Shown: positions 35,505-44,840, counted from the stretch's first letter. The stretch: DNA of 64,000 bases from a bacterium (GCA_035530055.1 DATKVN010000010.1:1-64000); one strand, 5' to 3'. The notes: generated by a model not told the origin, from the letters alone. Made by a program: numbers and translations.

Positions 35505-36433
35505 CTTTGTGGCTCCAAAAATATTTCCGGATGTATTGCCTTAGCTATTTCCATAAGCCCCTCAATCATTCTCGGTCCGGGTCTGGTTAACAGATTAGCT
35601 TCAACTACATAGATTTGACCATTACGCACTGCGGATATATTCGTCCACCTCTTCCACCATTTTTTTTGAGCGAGACAGGGATCGTCTGGAGTCATCGAAC
35701 AGATGATAATCACCTCAGGGTCAGCCAAAAGAATCTCTTCCAGTGAGTATTTACGGTATCTAGAGGAGGAATGACCAACTACATTTCTTCCGCCAGCAAT
35801 CTCAATTAAATCATGGGCAAAGCTCCCCGGACCCACGGATATGAGTGGGTCTTTTCCCATTCCCAGAAATACACCAGGACGAGAGATTTCAGCGACTTTT
35901 TTCCTAACTCCGTGCAGTCTTTTCTTCAAAGCTTGCAAAAGTTCTCTTGCTCTTTCTTCTCGATATGTTAGCTTTGCTAATGAAGAAATGTTAGCAAAAA
36001 TGTCCTCTATCTTTTTAGGGTCTAAAACGAAAACTTTAATGCCAAAATCTTCCAGTTGTTGGATTAATCGGGGAGTATTGGTTTTCAGAGTGGTCACTAC
36101 CAGGTCAGGTTCGAGTAATGCAATTGCTTCGATGTTGGGGTTTATGTATCCGCCTACTTTTGGCGTAGTTCTCGCTTGTTCAGGATAGTCACAATAGTCT
36201 GTTACTCCCACCATTTCATTATTCAGTCCCAGGGCAAAGAGTATCTCCGTGATGCTGGGGTCGAGAGAGACTATTCTCTGTGGAGGATGGTTGAATCTCA
36301 CTTCTCTTTCGAGGTCATCTATGACTACGACTCCGTATGGAGAATTCGATTTTAAGGGTGGTGCTTGACTGCTGCAAGAGGATACCAACAAAATGGAAAT
36401 AATTAAGAAGATAAAATGATGTTTCATAGCCAT
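35501..36433 (-). CDS. btuF: Cobalamin ABC transporter substrate-binding lipoprotein
   Basis: 310 residues. A hydrophobic signal ends in the lipobox LVSSC (Cys about residue 20), so it is a lipid-anchored periplasmic protein. The mature part is a type III binding protein (PPQRIVSLDPSITEILFALG, VGGYINPNIEAIALLEPDLVV) of the BtuF/FhuD class. It is co-translated with btuC. Confidence 0.9.
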   Translation of the reverse strand: MAMKHHFIFLIISILLVSSCSSQAPPLKSNSPYGVVVIDDLEREVRFNHPPQRIVSLDPSITEILFALGLNNEMVGVTDYCDYPEQARTTPKVGGYINPNIEAIALLEPDLVVTTLKTNTPRLIQQLEDFGIKVFVLDPKKIEDIFANISSLAKLTYREERARELLQALKKRLHGVRKKVAEISRPGVFLGMGKDPLISVGPGSFAHDLIEIAGGRNVVGHSSSRYRKYSLEEILLADPEVIIICSMTPDDPCLAQKKWWKRWTNISAVRNGQIYVVEANLLTRPGPRMIEGLMEIAKAIHPEIFLEPQR

Positions 36434-36611
36434 ATTTCTCTTTTTGTAGCCGCAAAGCGTAAGCTTTGCCTCATTTTAGCAGAGCTATCGCTCTGCAGCT
36501 ACAATTTTATGGGTAGTGTAGCCTTTTATGGTCGTAATCGTAATATAATTGTAGTGTAGCCCTTTATGGGCGTAATGTTTACGGGCATAAAGCCCTACAC
36601 TACAAAAACCA
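36434..36611. repeat. Repeat cluster between cobS and btuF
   Basis: Contains GCAAAGCGTAAGCTTTGC and GCAGAGCTATCGCTCTGC palindromes (type C-like), then a GTAGTGTAGCCCTTTATGGG unit with an inverted partner (CATAAAGCCCTACACTAC) ending at 36602. A related GTAGTGTAG unit lies at 55555-55607. It interrupts the cobalamin operon, so transcription must read through it or restart. Confidence 0.85.
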
Positions 36612-37349
36612 TTATAAACTAATAAGCGAGAAAATTAGGAGGCTGAAGACTTCGGTTAATTCGTTTATTGCGCCGAAGGTATCTCCAGTCATACCTCCAA
36701 TTTTCCTGGTGATATACCTTGTTAAGATAAGAGTAAATAGAAATATACTCAAAATAAAGAGTGGCAATTGAGTTTTCAAAATCAGAAACGCTACTATTAA
36801 TGTAAACAGTGTTGCCCCCAACCATTCTCTCAATCTTACCGGTTTACAGAAGAACTTTCCCAGACCTTCACTCTTTGCTCCTTTAGAGAGGGAGCCGGAG
36901 ATTGCCATTGCCCATCTGCTGGATAGAGGCATCAACAGCAAAGCTTTGTATTTAATTACTTCGGGAATTCCCTCAAGAAGAGCAAATTTAAAAAGAATCA
37001 GAATAATCAGTGCTATTGCGCCCATTGTGCCGATATGACTATCTCCCATTATCTTCAGTATCTCTTGTCTATCCTTGCCTGCGTAGAATCCGTCTACTGT
37101 ATCGGCGAAACCATCCAGATGGAGCGCGCCGGTGAGAATAACTAAAAGAAGAATAATAGATAAATTAACTACTGAATGGTTCAAATGTTTTGAAAGCACG
37201 AAGTTAAGCCCCACAAGACAACCACCAATCAAAAGACCAACAAAAGGGAAGTAGAATAAAGACCTGGATAGATAATTGCTGGTAACTTTACCTCTTTTGC
37301 CAGAGCTAAAGATAGTTAAAAACTGAATTGCTGCCACCATTGATTTCAT
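36612..37349 (-). CDS. cobS: Adenosylcobinamide-GDP ribazoletransferase
   Basis: A 245-residue membrane protein of the CobS family with the metal-binding HLDGFADTVDG segment and KDRQEILKIMGDSHIGTMG. It joins adenosylcobinamide-GDP to alpha-ribazole, the last main step of cobalamin assembly. The ATG overlaps the cobT stop. Confidence 0.94.
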   Translation of the reverse strand: MKSMVAAIQFLTIFSSGKRGKVTSNYLSRSLFYFPFVGLLIGGCLVGLNFVLSKHLNHSVVNLSIILLLVILTGALHLDGFADTVDGFYAGKDRQEILKIMGDSHIGTMGAIALIILILFKFALLEGIPEVIKYKALLLMPLSSRWAMAISGSLSKGAKSEGLGKFFCKPVRLREWLGATLFTLIVAFLILKTQLPLFILSIFLFTLILTRYITRKIGGMTGDTFGAINELTEVFSLLIFSLISL

Positions 37350-38401
37350 AATCCTTCGGAAACTCCTGCATCGGGGAAGGTTGCCATCTGAGTCAATATC
37401 TTTATACCTGCATCTACCATATTTATGCCCAGGGCTGCTCCAGTACCTTCACCAAGTCTGAGGTCTAAGTCGAGTAGGGGTTTTAAACCTAAAAAGCTCA
37501 ACATTCGCTTATGGCCAGCTTCTGCTGAACAATGTGAGGGAATCAAGTAACTCTTAACTTTCGGTTCTATCTCTATTGCCAGAAGAGCTGCTGCCCCGGA
37601 GATGAATCCGTCGATAACCACAGGAATCCTGTGAGAAGCACCGGCAAGCATAATTCCCAGTAGTCCTCCGATTTCAAACCCTCCCACTTTGGATAGAATA
37701 TCGATCGGGTCATTGGGGTCTGGTCTATTGGTTTCTAATGCCTTCTTAATAACATCTATTTTACGCTTAAGTTTAAAGTCATCTATTCCTGTCCCCCTGC
37801 CGGTAATTTCTTCTGCAGATGTCTTGGTTATAGCTGCGAGAATTGCGCTGGATGGGGTGGTATTCCCAATTCCCATATCTCCTGTGCCAATAATATCTAT
37901 GCCTCTTTCCAGTTCTTCTTCCACAATTTCGATTCCTTCATTAATTGACCTTATTGCTTCTTCCCGGCTCATTGCCGGTTCTTTTACTATGTTTTTAGTT
38001 CCATAATTTATTTTTCTGATTATAAGATTGGGGTGGGGTTTTAAGTCGCAGGCAACTCCCATATCGACTACTACCACTCTTGCGCCTATGTGGCGAGCGA
38101 GAACGTTAATTCCTGCTCCTCCCTGTAAAAAGTTGTAAACCATCTGGCTGGTGACTTCCTGAGGAAAGACACTTACTCCTTCTTTTGCGATTCCATGGTC
38201 TCCGGCTAAAGTAAATATCACTTTATTCTTCAAATTGGGACTATCTTCTCTCTTGATTCCCACCACAATTTTTGCCAGCTCTTCCAGTCTTCCTAAACTC
38301 CCTCTGGGTTTGGTGAGAAAGTCTAATCTCTTTTGCGTTTTTTCCATCATTTGTTGGTCGATTGGCTCAATCTTTTCAATAACTTTTCGAATTCTTTCCA
38401 T
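37346..38401 (-). CDS. cobT: Nicotinate-nucleotide--dimethylbenzimidazole phosphoribosyltransferase
   Basis: 351 residues with FTLAGDHGIAKEGVSVFPQEVT, GGAGINVLARH, DMGIGNTT and a C-terminal RLGEGTGAALG, all CobT hallmarks. It activates the lower-ligand base to alpha-ribazole phosphate. It begins 2 bp after cobU and overlaps cobS. Confidence 0.95.
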   Translation of the reverse strand: MERIRKVIEKIEPIDQQMMEKTQKRLDFLTKPRGSLGRLEELAKIVVGIKREDSPNLKNKVIFTLAGDHGIAKEGVSVFPQEVTSQMVYNFLQGGAGINVLARHIGARVVVVDMGVACDLKPHPNLIIRKINYGTKNIVKEPAMSREEAIRSINEGIEIVEEELERGIDIIGTGDMGIGNTTPSSAILAAITKTSAEEITGRGTGIDDFKLKRKIDVIKKALETNRPDPNDPIDILSKVGGFEIGGLLGIMLAGASHRIPVVIDGFISGAAALLAIEIEPKVKSYLIPSHCSAEAGHKRMLSFLGLKPLLDLDLRLGEGTGAALGINMVDAGIKILTQMATFPDAGVSEGL

Positions 38402-38403
38402 TT

Positions 38404-38931
38404 TTACCCCTTTATCTTAACGGGAATCCCTGCCTCCAGCAAGTATACTTCGTCTGCCAGCTTAGCAACTACCTGGTTGGTTTGCCCGGCGATATCCCTA
38501 AAATTACGGCCTAATCTATTTTCTGGAACAATTCCCATCCCTACCTCGTTAGAAACTATTAGAGTGGTAAGGTTTCTCTTCTTGAGAGTCCTGAAGAACT
38601 CTTTAATTTTCTTCAAAGTTGCTGCTTCTTTTTCTCCGGAAAGGAGAAGATTTGAAATCAAGATAGTTAAACAATCGACTATCACTATACTGGCTTTCCC
38701 TAATTTAGCCAAAATTTTTGATATATCTTTTCTTTCTTCTATAGTTTTCCAAGAAGCGGGGCGTCTTTTCTTGTGTCTCTCTATTCTTTTTTTCATCTCT
38801 TCATCGAGGGCAAAAGCAGTGGCGACATAAACTACCCCAGATTGTCCAGACGATAACTTCTTGGCCTGGGTAACAGCGAAACTGCTCTTCCCACTGCGTG
38901 CTCCACCTAAGATAAGGATTAACTTTCCCAT
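38404..38931 (-). CDS. cobU: Adenosylcobinamide kinase / guanylyltransferase
   Basis: About 175 residues with the P-loop GGARSGKSSFA at the N-terminus, AFALDEEMKKRIERHKKRRP (guanylylated His region), VDCLTILISNLL and VSNEVGMGIVP. The ATG at 38931 fits GGAG 8 nt upstream; a longer TTG start would lie in the riboswitch terminator. First gene of the cobalamin operon. Confidence 0.95.
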   Translation of the reverse strand: MGKLILILGGARSGKSSFAVTQAKKLSSGQSGVVYVATAFALDEEMKKRIERHKKRRPASWKTIEERKDISKILAKLGKASIVIVDCLTILISNLLLSGEKEAATLKKIKEFFRTLKKRNLTTLIVSNEVGMGIVPENRLGRNFRDIAGQTNQVVAKLADEVYLLEAGIPVKIKG

Positions 38932-38950
38932 ATACATTTCTCCAAAAATT

Positions 38951-39115
38951 AAAAAACCCAACCTTCACTTGAAAGTTGGGACTGAAGCCTTATGAATTCG
39001 GCCAACCCTCCCGCGAAGGCACTATATTGCAAACAGGTTCTCGGACTTGCTTCTGTTAAGAAGCTCACCGTTGCGGGGCAGTGTCCGGTTTTCACGGACT
39101 TCCCCTATTTACATA
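38951..39115 (-). ncRNA. Cobalamin riboswitch with intrinsic terminator
   Basis: Read on the minus strand, the leader contains GACACTGCCCCGCAACGGTGA, a B12-box-like segment (AGCAAGTCCGAGAACCTG) and the closing region, ending about 38981. It is followed by a stem (CCCAACTT / AAGGTTGGG, 38958-38980) and a T6 run at 38951-38957, a typical off switch. It lies directly before cobU, so cobalamin should reduce expression of the salvage and import genes. Confidence 0.93.
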
Positions 39116-39130
39116 AAAAATATTTAATTT

Positions 39131-39160
39131 ATTCTACTATATATGCTCTTCCTCTGTCAA
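39131..39160 (-). promoter_or_regulatory. Promoter of the cobalamin operon
   Basis: TTGACA (39155-39160) inside the 3' end of the PHP gene, 18-bp spacer, TAGAAT (39131-39136) on the minus strand. Transcription would start about 10 nt before the riboswitch aptamer. Confidence 0.7.
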
Positions 39161-40024
39161 GCACTTTCCTAATTTCGTCTTCCTATATTCTTTTAACTGT
39201 GATAGAACATCATAGGGAATTTCCTGATTTCCTATCAGAATTTCCTCATCCAATATCTCTCCGTGACAATCGGAGCCTCCAGTAATTAGAAGACCAAACG
39301 CCTTAGCCCAACTCCGAAATCTCTTTACATCTTCAGAAGAATGCTTAGTATAGTAACCTTCAATTCCATCTAATCCAAAACCTTTGAGTTTTTGAATTAT
39401 TTCCTTGCTGTTTCCTCCATATAGAGGATGGGCGATAACAGAGATTCCTCCAAGCCGGGAGATCAGGTCGAGTGCTTCTTGAGAGGGCAATCTTAACTTA
39501 GGAACGTAGGCTGGTTTGCCATAAGCTAAATAGCGGTCGAAAGCTTCCTGGAGATAGTTAACAAATCCTTCTTCTTTTAAAACTTTCGCCACATGCATTC
39601 TACCAACAGAACCTTTGCCAGCGAACTCAAATAATTGTTGGGGATCAATCTTAACTCCCAGATGGTCCAGTTTTTCTAAAATCTCGTAGGCTCTCTTGCG
39701 GCGTGCTTCCCTGAAATTGCGGAGTTTCTCCTGAAAATTCTCATCTTGCCAATCGATATAGTATCCCAGAATGTGTATCTCTTCATCTCGAGAAGACTCC
39801 GGCTCGACGCTTAGTTCCACTCCAGGAACGATTTCTACTCCCAATTTTTTTCCCGCCTTAATAGCCGAGGGGGTAGCATCAGTATTGTCGTGGTCAGTAA
39901 TAGATATGGCGGCCAAACCCGCCTTGCTGGCATGCTTAACAATTTCTTCCGGAGTAAAAGCCCCGTCAGAAAATGTGCTATGTATATGCAAGTCTACGTA
40001 TAGATTTTTCAAAATATGCTCCAT
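39137..40024 (-). CDS. PHP-domain phosphoesterase (RNase AM / YciV-like)
   Basis: 295 residues with PHP metal motifs DLHIHSTFSDG, ITDHDNTD, PGVELSV and a C-terminal GSDCHGE. The overall layout, with a central inserted lid (residues about 100-190), matches the RNase AM/3',5'-nucleoside bisphosphate phosphatase group. Its final codons contain the -35 box of the cobalamin promoter. Confidence 0.88.
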   Translation of the reverse strand: MEHILKNLYVDLHIHSTFSDGAFTPEEIVKHASKAGLAAISITDHDNTDATPSAIKAGKKLGVEIVPGVELSVEPESSRDEEIHILGYYIDWQDENFQEKLRNFREARRKRAYEILEKLDHLGVKIDPQQLFEFAGKGSVGRMHVAKVLKEEGFVNYLQEAFDRYLAYGKPAYVPKLRLPSQEALDLISRLGGISVIAHPLYGGNSKEIIQKLKGFGLDGIEGYYTKHSSEDVKRFRSWAKAFGLLITGGSDCHGEILDEEILIGNQEIPYDVLSQLKEYRKTKLGKCLTEEEHI

Positions 40025-40076
40025 TAATAAGTAGATGCTGGAGTCCTGCCGATTTCATCGGGGGAATAACTATCTT

Positions 40077-40135
40077 CCTCCCTCTCGGGAGGACTCCATA
40101 CCCAGACTTTCTTCGGGAGGAATCCAGAAAAATTT
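40077..40135. repeat. Type B palindrome, with a decayed second copy
   Basis: CCTCCCTCTCGGGAGGACTCC at the left, then a degenerate CTTCGGGAGGAATCC copy, between the PHP gene and tRNA-Gly. Confidence 0.7.
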
Positions 40136-40144
40136 AAAAATTAC

Positions 40145-40219
<75 letters not shown>

Positions 40220-40232
40220 TTTGATTAAGAAA

Positions 40233-40261
40233 ATTTTATTCCAAAAAGACCCTTTTGTCAA
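40233..40261 (-). promoter_or_regulatory. Promoter of tRNA-Gly
   Basis: TTGACA (40256-40261), 17 bp, TAAAAT (40233-40238), about 14 bp before the tRNA 5' end. Confidence 0.75.
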
Positions 40262-40278
40262 GTAAATGGTTAGAACCC

Positions 40279-40956
40279 TCATTTGCTGAATTTATATTTA
40301 AGTATAGTTAAAATGCCTGAAAGAGCATCTTTCCAGTTGATTTTCTTTCCCTCTTTTAATGTTCTGGGAGAATATGATATGGGGATTTCATGAATCTCGT
40401 AACCTTTCTTCAGCAATTTAACTGTAACTTCGGCTTCAAATTCAAACCTTTTTGCTTGCAATGTCAAATTTTTTAGAACGCCAGTTTCAAAGGCCTTATA
40501 GCAGGTATATGAATCGGTGATCCTGGAACGGTATAATATATTGACTAACCAGGTCAAAAACTTGTTGCCTAAAAGGTAACGCAAGTAAATAGGTTTGTTA
40601 AATTGTAGAAATCTGGAACCATAAATAATCTTGGCTTTTCTATCCAGAATTGGTCTCATCAATTTATGGTACTCTTCGGGGTCATATTCTAAATCAGCAT
40701 CCTGTATGATTGTTACCTCTCCCTCAAGGTAGGGAATCGCTGTCCTTATTGCGCTTCCCTTTCCCTGGTTTTTCGTATGGTAAATTACTCTTATATTTTC
40801 ATCCCTCAATTTTTCCAATATCTCTCTCGTCCTGTCAGTGGAACCGTCATCAACTATAACAATTTGCTTATCAATATTTACTTTTTTTACTTTGTCGATG
40901 ATGTTTAGTATCGTACTTTCTTCATTAAAAACTGGCATGATAACTGATAATTTCAC
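40279..40956 (-). CDS. Family 2 glycosyltransferase (dolichyl-phosphate-mannose-synthase-like)
   Basis: 225 residues: MPVFNEESTILNIIDKV, IVIVDDGSTDRT, GKGSAIRTA, IQDADLEYDP (DXD) and YGSRF, as in DPM1/PgaA-like GT2 enzymes that move a sugar from a nucleotide donor to a polyprenyl phosphate or protein. There are no membrane segments. The ATG overlaps the stop of the polymerase-type gene upstream. Confidence 0.9.
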   Translation of the reverse strand: MKLSVIMPVFNEESTILNIIDKVKKVNIDKQIVIVDDGSTDRTREILEKLRDENIRVIYHTKNQGKGSAIRTAIPYLEGEVTIIQDADLEYDPEEYHKLMRPILDRKAKIIYGSRFLQFNKPIYLRYLLGNKFLTWLVNILYRSRITDSYTCYKAFETGVLKNLTLQAKRFEFEAEVTVKLLKKGYEIHEIPISYSPRTLKEGKKINWKDALSGILTILKYKFSK

Positions 40957-42455
40957 AACTTCTCCTCTTTTAATGTCTTCTTCAAAAACTGGAGAGCTTC
41001 CTCTTTATTTTTTAATTTTCCTCCCGCCTGGATTTCTGCTACTCTTTTCAATAACTTGCCAATCAAAGGACCTTGAGGAAGATTGAAACTTTTCATAATC
41101 TCATCTCCTCGAACAAGAGGTTTAGGCAAGATTCGTTCTTTATGGTAGTAGTACTTGTTTAACATTTTTCTAACAGTCTGTTCATGTTTCCTTATGGACT
41201 TTCGACTTATTTCTATGGCAAACTTTTTATCTCGCTCAGGTAGAATCTTTCGATAAGAATAGCGGTCTGCCAGAGAGAGAAGAAGAGTGTCCACTCCTTC
41301 TTCAGAAAGGTCTCTAAAAAAGCGATGGATTGCTCTATCGGTCAACCGAGGAGCTTCATTCAAGTTACCGGGACGCATATGGTGCTTAACCGTCTTCTCT
41401 ACAATTTTGATTGCCTTATTACTGAATTTAAGCCTCTGCATAATTTCCATAACCAGTGAGGCTCCCTTTTCATCGTGACCAAAAAACCGAACCCTTCCCT
41501 CTTCCCTCCTTACTGTTTTTGGCTTACCGATGTCGTGAAAAATTGCTGCCCACTTTAAAAGAGATTTTCTTTCTACTTCACCAAATATTTTCTCATCGAG
41601 ATGAGCCATTATCTTGCTAGACATCCGGGGAAAGAGCTTGACCAGGTTAGCAAAAATCTCTTCCAAGGATTTGAGAGTCTCCAGGGAATGTCCCCACAGC
41701 CCTTCCCGGTGGTAATAATTTCCAGGTTTCTCCTTCATTATTTTTATTTCAGGAATGATTCTGTTCAAAAGTCCTATTCTGTGCAGTCTTTGAAGATATC
41801 GATAACCTTGAGGTGCAAAGAGAATCTTGAACAATTCGTCTCTTATTCTCTCTCTGGCTACGCTTTTAATTAAATCGACCTTCTTTTTAATTTCATCCTC
41901 TGTTTTTTTCTCTATAGCAAATTCCAAGGTGGCTGCCAGGCGATATCCGCGGAGTAATCTCAAGGGGTCATCGTCAAAAATTTTGCGAGAAGTTCTCCTT
42001 ACTATTCTCTTTTTCAAATCTCCTATCCCGCCAGAAGGGTCTATAATTAACCTGGACAGGAGTTTCGCCCGTTTTAAGGTTTTGAGGCTTCCTTCTATTT
42101 GGTCTAATCTCACAGCCATTGCATCGATGGTGAAATCTCTTAGTAAAAGGTCTTCTTTTATTTCTTTTCCGCGCATTTGAGAGAAGTCTAAATTGAATAT
42201 CTGTTTATCTTTCTTCTTGGATATTTTCTGTTTTACTACCCGATAAATCCTGTTTTTCTCATCCAGAAGAACAAAACTGCCGCTCACTTCACTGGCGAAA
42301 TTCCTGGCGAACTTCTCAGCATCTCCTTCAGGAACAAAATCAAAATCCCCGGTCTCCCTTCCCAATAGTAAATCTCTTAGGGAACCACCCACCAGAAATA
42401 TTTTTCTGTTAGATTTATTTGCAAAATTTAATATCAGTTTCAGCAATTTTTCCAT
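40953..42455 (-). CDS. CCA-adding / poly(A) polymerase-type nucleotidyltransferase with HD domain
   Basis: About 500 residues. The class II head motif LVGGSLRDLLLG then GDFDFV gives the catalytic acids; RNA-binding motifs include LLRDFTIDAMAV, DPSGGIGDLKKRIVR and DPLRLLRGYRLAA. An HD domain follows (AAIFHDIGKPKT, FFGHDEKGA, TVKHHMRPG). The ATG at 42455 is chosen; an upstream in-frame extension of 55 codons lies in repeats. The window has one tRNA with encoded CCA (Gly) and one without (Val), so CCA addition is needed. Confidence 0.88.
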   Translation of the reverse strand: MEKLLKLILNFANKSNRKIFLVGGSLRDLLLGRETGDFDFVPEGDAEKFARNFASEVSGSFVLLDEKNRIYRVVKQKISKKKDKQIFNLDFSQMRGKEIKEDLLLRDFTIDAMAVRLDQIEGSLKTLKRAKLLSRLIIDPSGGIGDLKKRIVRRTSRKIFDDDPLRLLRGYRLAATLEFAIEKKTEDEIKKKVDLIKSVARERIRDELFKILFAPQGYRYLQRLHRIGLLNRIIPEIKIMKEKPGNYYHREGLWGHSLETLKSLEEIFANLVKLFPRMSSKIMAHLDEKIFGEVERKSLLKWAAIFHDIGKPKTVRREEGRVRFFGHDEKGASLVMEIMQRLKFSNKAIKIVEKTVKHHMRPGNLNEAPRLTDRAIHRFFRDLSEEGVDTLLLSLADRYSYRKILPERDKKFAIEISRKSIRKHEQTVRKMLNKYYYHKERILPKPLVRGDEIMKSFNLPQGPLIGKLLKRVAEIQAGGKLKNKEEALQFLKKTLKEEKL

Positions 42456-42489
42456 TTCAGTGCATGCGTTAGAAGGTCTCTGAAAATTC

Positions 42490-42620
42490 TGGACTCCTTG
42501 CGAATCGCGTAGGGGCGACCCTTGTGGTCGCCCGAACCTCCCTTTCGGGAGGACTCCACAAATTCTGGATTCCTTGCGAGAGCAAGGTTTTTTCCTCCCT
42601 CCCTTTCGGGAGGACTCCAA
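42490..42620. repeat. Type B repeat cluster
   Basis: Two CCTCCCTTTCGGGAGGACTCC units, CCTTGCGAGAGCAAGG-like hairpins and a GCGACCCTTGTGGTCGC palindrome, just upstream of the CCA/poly(A) polymerase-type gene. Confidence 0.85.
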
Positions 42621-42641
42621 ACTCCGATTTTGATAGGGCTC

Positions 42642-42941
42642 CTATTTCTTTGAGCCTTTTTCTAAATTTTCTTTGATTTCTTTTAAGGTGCGTCGTCTCT
42701 CCATAGATGGTTTTACGTGTCGAATAATCCTTATAGTCTCTTCCCTGTCGTAGAGCCTATAGCCACCCTTGGTATAGCTGGCTACCTTTAATAAGCCGAT
42801 GTCGGTGTAATACCTTACGAGAGAAGTAGTTACTCCTGCCAGATTGGCTATCTCACCAATCTTAAGTAACCCTCTTCCCAATCTCTCCTTACGGGACAAT
42901 CTCTCAATCTTCTTCCTTCTATCTTTTTCCTTTGGTGCCAT
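42642..42941 (-). CDS. MerR-family transcriptional regulator (short)
   Basis: 99 residues: LLKIGEIANLAGVTTSLVRYYTDIGLL (HTH and wing) then GGYRLYDREETIRIIRHV. The effector-binding C-terminal domain is minimal, ending in a charged helix. It lies 16 bp after the last gene of the peptide transporter and may be co-transcribed with it as a local regulator. Confidence 0.85.
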   Translation of the reverse strand: MAPKEKDRRKKIERLSRKERLGRGLLKIGEIANLAGVTTSLVRYYTDIGLLKVASYTKGGYRLYDREETIRIIRHVKPSMERRRTLKEIKENLEKGSKK

Positions 42942-42957
42942 CTCTTATCCCTCCTCT

Positions 42958-43758
42958 TTATTTTATGGTCTCAGTCTCCAGAGTGGGAATTGCTTCAAGC
43001 AACTTTTTTGTATAGGGATGAAGGGGGTCTTCATATACATTCCTGACAGAACCCCTTTCTACAATTTTTCCCTGGTACATTACCGCTACCCTGTCAGCTA
43101 AAAACCGCACGACGTTCAAATCATGAGCGATAAGAAGATAAGATAATTCCAGAGAATCCCTCAAATCGAGCAAAAGATTTAGAATCTGAGCCTGAACAGA
43201 AATATCCAAAGAAGATACGGGCTCATCTGCGACAATCAATTCCGGTTGCATAGCCAGTGCCCTGGCAATGCCGATTCTCTGTCTTTGACCTCCACTGAAC
43301 TGATGGGGATACTCATTTAAAATATTAACTGGCAATCCCACTCGATTTAAAAGTTCTCTTGTTTCCTTTTTTATTTTCTTATTTTTTACTTTCTCGTCAG
43401 TAGCTTCTAATCTATGTTTAACTGCTTCTCCAACAATAGTTCCTATTGTGAGCCTGGGATTGAGACTGGCAAAGGGATCCTGGAAGATTATCTGTATTTT
43501 TCGAGCCAGCTCTTTTCTTTTCAGTAAAGAGATATCTTTGCCGTGGAAAAAAATTTCCCCATCTGTGGGTTCAAATAGCCCCACAATCATCTTTGCTGTG
43601 GTGGTTTTGCCACAGCCGGATTCCCCTACCAGGGCAAAGACTTCTCCTTTTTTGATTTCAAAGGAGATACCATCAACAGCTCGTACGTAATCGATAACTC
43701 TCCTGAACACTCCTCGCTCTACAGGGAAATACTTTTTCAGATTATCAACTTTTAACAT
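42958..43758 (-). CDS. Peptide/nickel ABC transporter ATPase (DppF/OppF type)
   Basis: 266 residues: Walker A GESGCGKTT, signature FSGGQRQRIGIARAL, Walker B IVADEPVSSLD and a final DPLHPYTKKLLEA tail typical of the Opp/Dpp F subunit. It lacks the Cys cluster at the C-terminus. Pairs with the D-type ATPase upstream. Confidence 0.92.
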   Translation of the reverse strand: MLKVDNLKKYFPVERGVFRRVIDYVRAVDGISFEIKKGEVFALVGESGCGKTTTAKMIVGLFEPTDGEIFFHGKDISLLKRKELARKIQIIFQDPFASLNPRLTIGTIVGEAVKHRLEATDEKVKNKKIKKETRELLNRVGLPVNILNEYPHQFSGGQRQRIGIARALAMQPELIVADEPVSSLDISVQAQILNLLLDLRDSLELSYLLIAHDLNVVRFLADRVAVMYQGKIVERGSVRNVYEDPLHPYTKKLLEAIPTLETETIK

Positions 43759-43844
43759 AACTCCTTCACCCTACCCGTCCCGAGACCGGGACGGGACCGG
43801 GAAAACCGCCCGCTAAGCTGGTCGGGCACCGTTTACGGTGCCGT
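43759..43844. repeat. GC-rich palindromes between dppD- and dppF-type genes
   Basis: CCGTCCCGAGACCGGGACGG, CACCGTTTACGGTG and GCCGTCTAATAGACGGC stem-loops in tandem. They interrupt an otherwise tight operon. Confidence 0.8.
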
Positions 43845-44840
43845 CTAATAGACGGCACGAATACACCTTACCCAGTGATTTTTGACTATCTCCCTGAGTC
43901 TTGGCTCCTCGGGTTTACAGTCCTCAATAACTTTTGGACATCTGGGATTAAATTTGCACCCTGAAGGTAAATTACTGGGGTCAGGGACTTGTCCGGGGAT
44001 TGCTTTGAGTCTTCTCTTCTTACCCTGGGAAGAACTTGGCAGTTCTTCTCTTGAAGGAAGAGACTCTAAAAGCCCTTTAGTGTAAGGATGTAGAGGATTA
44101 TGAAAAATTTCAGAAGTTGACGCTTCCTCAACTATGATTCCTGCATACATAACTGAGACCCTTTGACAGGTCTGGGCAACTATGCCAAAATCGTGAGTGA
44201 TCAAGACTACCGAAAGTCCCAGTTTCTTTTGTAGTTCAGTTAGAAGGTTTAGTATCTCTTTTTGAATAGTGACATCGAGCGCTGTGGTTGGTTCATCAGC
44301 AATTAAAATTTCTGGATTGGAAGAGAGAGCTATGGCAATCATTACTCTCTGTTGCATTCCTCCACTTAGCTGATGCGGATAGGACAACATCGTATCTTTT
44401 GGCTTGGGTAGCTTAACCAGCTCAAGGAGTTCGATTATCTCTTTTTCCATTTGATGAGTAGACAAGTTCTCTTTCTTGTGAAGAATGAGAGATTCAGCAA
44501 TCTGCTTACTTATTTTGAATACGGGATTAAGAGAAGTAAAGGGGTCTTGAAAAATGATAGAGATTCTATCTCCTCTTATCTGGAGTAATTTCTCGTCGGA
44601 TAACCTCAGGAGGTCTTCTCCCTTAAAAAGGATTTCGCCCGAGATAACCCTACCCTCCTTTTCCGGAATTAATTTCAGTATGGACAGAGCAAGCGTGCTC
44701 TTTCCGCAGCCAGATTCACCAACTATACTTAAGACTTCGTTCCTTTTCAGAGTGAGCGAAGTATCTCTCAGTGCCTGGATAACTTTTCCTCCTTTATAAA
44801 ACTCAACGGAAAGATTTTTGACTTCTAAAATTTTTTCCAT
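43845..44840 (-). CDS. Peptide/nickel ABC transporter ATPase (DppD/OppD type)
   Basis: 331 residues: Walker A GESGCGKST, signature LSGGMQQRVMIAIAL, Walker B LIADEPTTALD, then the oligopeptide C-terminal domain with SGCKFNPRCP and the C-terminal Cys residues that bind a metal cluster in this subunit. Its last codons end in a repeat palindrome. Confidence 0.92.
   Translation of the reverse strand: MEKILEVKNLSVEFYKGGKVIQALRDTSLTLKRNEVLSIVGESGCGKSTLALSILKLIPEKEGRVISGEILFKGEDLLRLSDEKLLQIRGDRISIIFQDPFTSLNPVFKISKQIAESLILHKKENLSTHQMEKEIIELLELVKLPKPKDTMLSYPHQLSGGMQQRVMIAIALSSNPEILIADEPTTALDVTIQKEILNLLTELQKKLGLSVVLITHDFGIVAQTCQRVSVMYAGIIVEEASTSEIFHNPLHPYTKGLLESLPSREELPSSSQGKKRRLKAIPGQVPDPSNLPSGCKFNPRCPKVIEDCKPEEPRLREIVKNHWVRCIRAVY

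Noticed and set aside
40953-42620. Longer start for the CCA/poly(A) polymerase-type protein
   Set aside because: The first 55 codons are type B repeat; family similarity starts just after the ATG at 42455.
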